The notes beneath the pieces were generated by a model. That model was not told the origin of the DNA and made no database searches. It worked only from the letters and a program-made list of their open reading frames with translations. 64,000 nt of DNA from Ferruginibacter lapsinanis (GTDB taxonomy: Bacteria; Bacteroidota; Bacteroidia; Chitinophagales; Chitinophagaceae), in NCBI RefSeq assembly GCF_020783315.1, contig NZ_CP086063.1, positions 992,001 to 1,056,000 on the forward strand. Direction: 5' to 3'. The first letter of the stretch is position 1, and every line of letters begins with the position of its first letter. Below are positions 63,001-64,000 of this stretch, piece by piece. The translations under genes were made by a program, and so were the position numbers.

Positions 63001-63468
63001 TTATTTTTTTTGGATAATTTCTCTGATAAGGTCCGATTCGAAACCTTTCTGTAACAGATAATCCTGCATTTTTCTTTTTTTGATAAAAATATTTTTTTCC
63101 TTCTTTAATGAGATGGCTTTTTTTTCGGCAAGAGAATAAAGAGTATCCATATAATCCTGCTCATCTATTTGCTTCAACGCCTTTTTTATGCAATAATCGC
63201 TTACCCCTTTGTGTTTTAGCTCGTATTTGATCTTTACTTTCCCCCAGTTTTTGGTTCTGAATTTGCCTCCGGCAAAATGAATGGCAAAACGTTCCTCATT
63301 CAGGTAATTTTCTTCGATCAATCTTCCGATCAGCTCCTCTACATCATCTTTAAACAACCCGTACCCATATAACTTTTCTTTTACCTCCGAGTGACATCGC
63401 TCCTGATAAGCGCAGAACTGCTTTATTTTTGGAAAAGCCTGCTTAGGTGTGAGTTTTTGTTCAAACAT
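63001..63468 (-). CDS. recX: RecX-family regulatory protein
   Basis: 155 residues: three-helix RecX repeats with CAYQERCHSEVKEKLYGYGL, LIEENYLNEERFAIHFAGGKFRTKNWGKVKIKYELKHKGVS and LLQKGFESDLIREII. RecX inhibits RecA filament extension. recA is not adjacent. A CAAAAATA word (63475-63482; minus-strand TATTTTTG) just upstream is a plausible -7 element. Divergent from dnaN. Confidence 0.88.
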   Translation of the reverse strand: MFEQKLTPKQAFPKIKQFCAYQERCHSEVKEKLYGYGLFKDDVEELIGRLIEENYLNEERFAIHFAGGKFRTKNWGKVKIKYELKHKGVSDYCIKKALKQIDEQDYMDTLYSLAEKKAISLKKEKNIFIKKRKMQDYLLQKGFESDLIREIIQKK

Positions 63469-63581
63469 AGTTTACAAAAATAGCAGGGTTGTTACAATGA
63501 CAGCCGAATTTTGTGGCTAAATTTTGATAAATCAAATTATCTGAACAATTCGTCATTAAGACAAACAAATATTTCTGTATC

Positions 63582-63613
63582 TTGAGCCGGTTAAATGCAA
63601 AATTTTATCTTTG
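63582..63613 (+). promoter_or_regulatory. Promoter of dnaN
   Basis: TTG (63582-63584), 21-base spacer, TATCTTTG (63606-63613), a full match to the Bacteroidota consensus, 20 bases before the dnaN ATG. Confidence 0.6.
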
Positions 63614-63633
63614 ATTTTTAATACAACTATATT

Positions 63634-64000
63634 ATGAAGTTTATTGTTTCCTCTTCGGCATTGTTAAAGCAACTGCAACAGATCAACGGTGTTATTAATA
63701 CAAATACGGTATTACCTATTTTGGAAGATTTTCTATTTGAAATTGAAAAAAATAAATTGACGGTTGTTGCCACAGATTTGGAAACAGTGATGAAAGTGCA
63801 TTTGGATATTGAAGCCAAAGACAGTGGAAAAGTTTGTATTCCTGCAAAAATTTTAATGGACTCTTTAAAGAATATAGCAGAGCAACCGCTGACTTTTACT
63901 ATTGATAAAAATTATGGAATTGAAATTACCAGTGACAATGGTAAATACAAAGTGATGGGAGAAAATCCGGATAATTTTCCAAAGGAACCGGCAGCGGATG
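63634..64000 (+). CDS. dnaN: DNA polymerase III beta subunit (sliding clamp), 5' part
   Basis: 122 visible residues; the gene runs off the right edge. MKFIVSSSALLKQLQQINGVINTNTVLPILEDFLFEI and VVATDLETVMKVHLDI, then CIPAKILMDSLKNI and YKVMGENPDNFPK, are the first clamp domain. The clamp holds the polymerase on DNA. dnaN is usually close to dnaA and oriC in bacteria, but not always in Bacteroidota. It has its own promoter and is divergent from recX. Confidence 0.96.
   Translation, partial: MKFIVSSSALLKQLQQINGVINTNTVLPILEDFLFEIEKNKLTVVATDLETVMKVHLDIEAKDSGKVCIPAKILMDSLKNIAEQPLTFTIDKNYGIEITSDNGKYKVMGENPDNFPKEPAAD

Overview
The window comes from a Bacteroidota chromosome, most likely family Chitinophagaceae. 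The DNA is AT-rich. Many genes have a TAnnTTTG promoter element close to the start codon. The energy genes are of the alternative complex III (ACIII) plus aa3 oxidase type, and many products are families known mainly from this phylum (DUF2480, DUF5522, DUF6370, DUF6515, DUF6787, KdnB). The family-level call is inference; no rRNA is present to anchor it.

Layout. 1-4005 (+): the end of one and all of a second tandem glycosyltransferase-like gene, a TrmB-DUF5522 fusion, an alkyltransferase-like protein and an OB-fold protein. 4013-20538 (-): one 16.5 kb respiratory cluster in transcription order actA-actB-actC-actD-actE-actF-ctaC-ctaD-ctaB-ctaE2-ctaE1-ctaF-sco-DUF420, with a good promoter at 20588-20620. 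It encodes quinol oxidation by ACIII, electron transfer to an aa3 cytochrome oxidase, and the heme O and copper-delivery assembly factors. Several of its spacers carry short tandem repeats or hairpins. 20778-36405: mixed small operons, including a DUF6787-PurN fusion, a TPR histidine kinase, a cold-shock protein, an acyltransferase, a 2OG oxygenase, two near-identical non-coding units at 29203-29566, many small secreted or hypothetical proteins and a cluster of small minus-strand proteins. 36814-36886 (-): tRNA-Phe. 36957-48341: RecQ, kdsD-manC, an aminotransferase, a dienelactone hydrolase, a bacterial pentameric ligand-gated channel homologue, and a nadA-DUF1569-deacetylase-GNAT run.

48342-48915 is a 574-base AT-rich gene-free gap between divergent genes, with several DnaA-box-like words. 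48916-64000 follows: PpiD-like foldase, DUF2480, LysE, MtgA, KdnB, DUF3089 lipoprotein, ChrA, NadD, FeoA, YbeY, MnmG, cupin, Pif1-like helicase, RecX and the 5' part of dnaN. Two parS-like sites lie just upstream of mnmG. parS sites, mnmG and dnaN together suggest this end lies near the replication origin, but no dnaA, parA or parB is present.

The strongest candidates for undescribed biology are the twin structured non-coding units (29203-29566), the repeat-filled intercistronic spacers of the respiratory cluster with a recurring post-stop motif, and several unusual protein architectures. No mobile element, prophage, CRISPR array or defence island was recognised. Promoter, RNA and origin calls rest on reading the sequence by eye.
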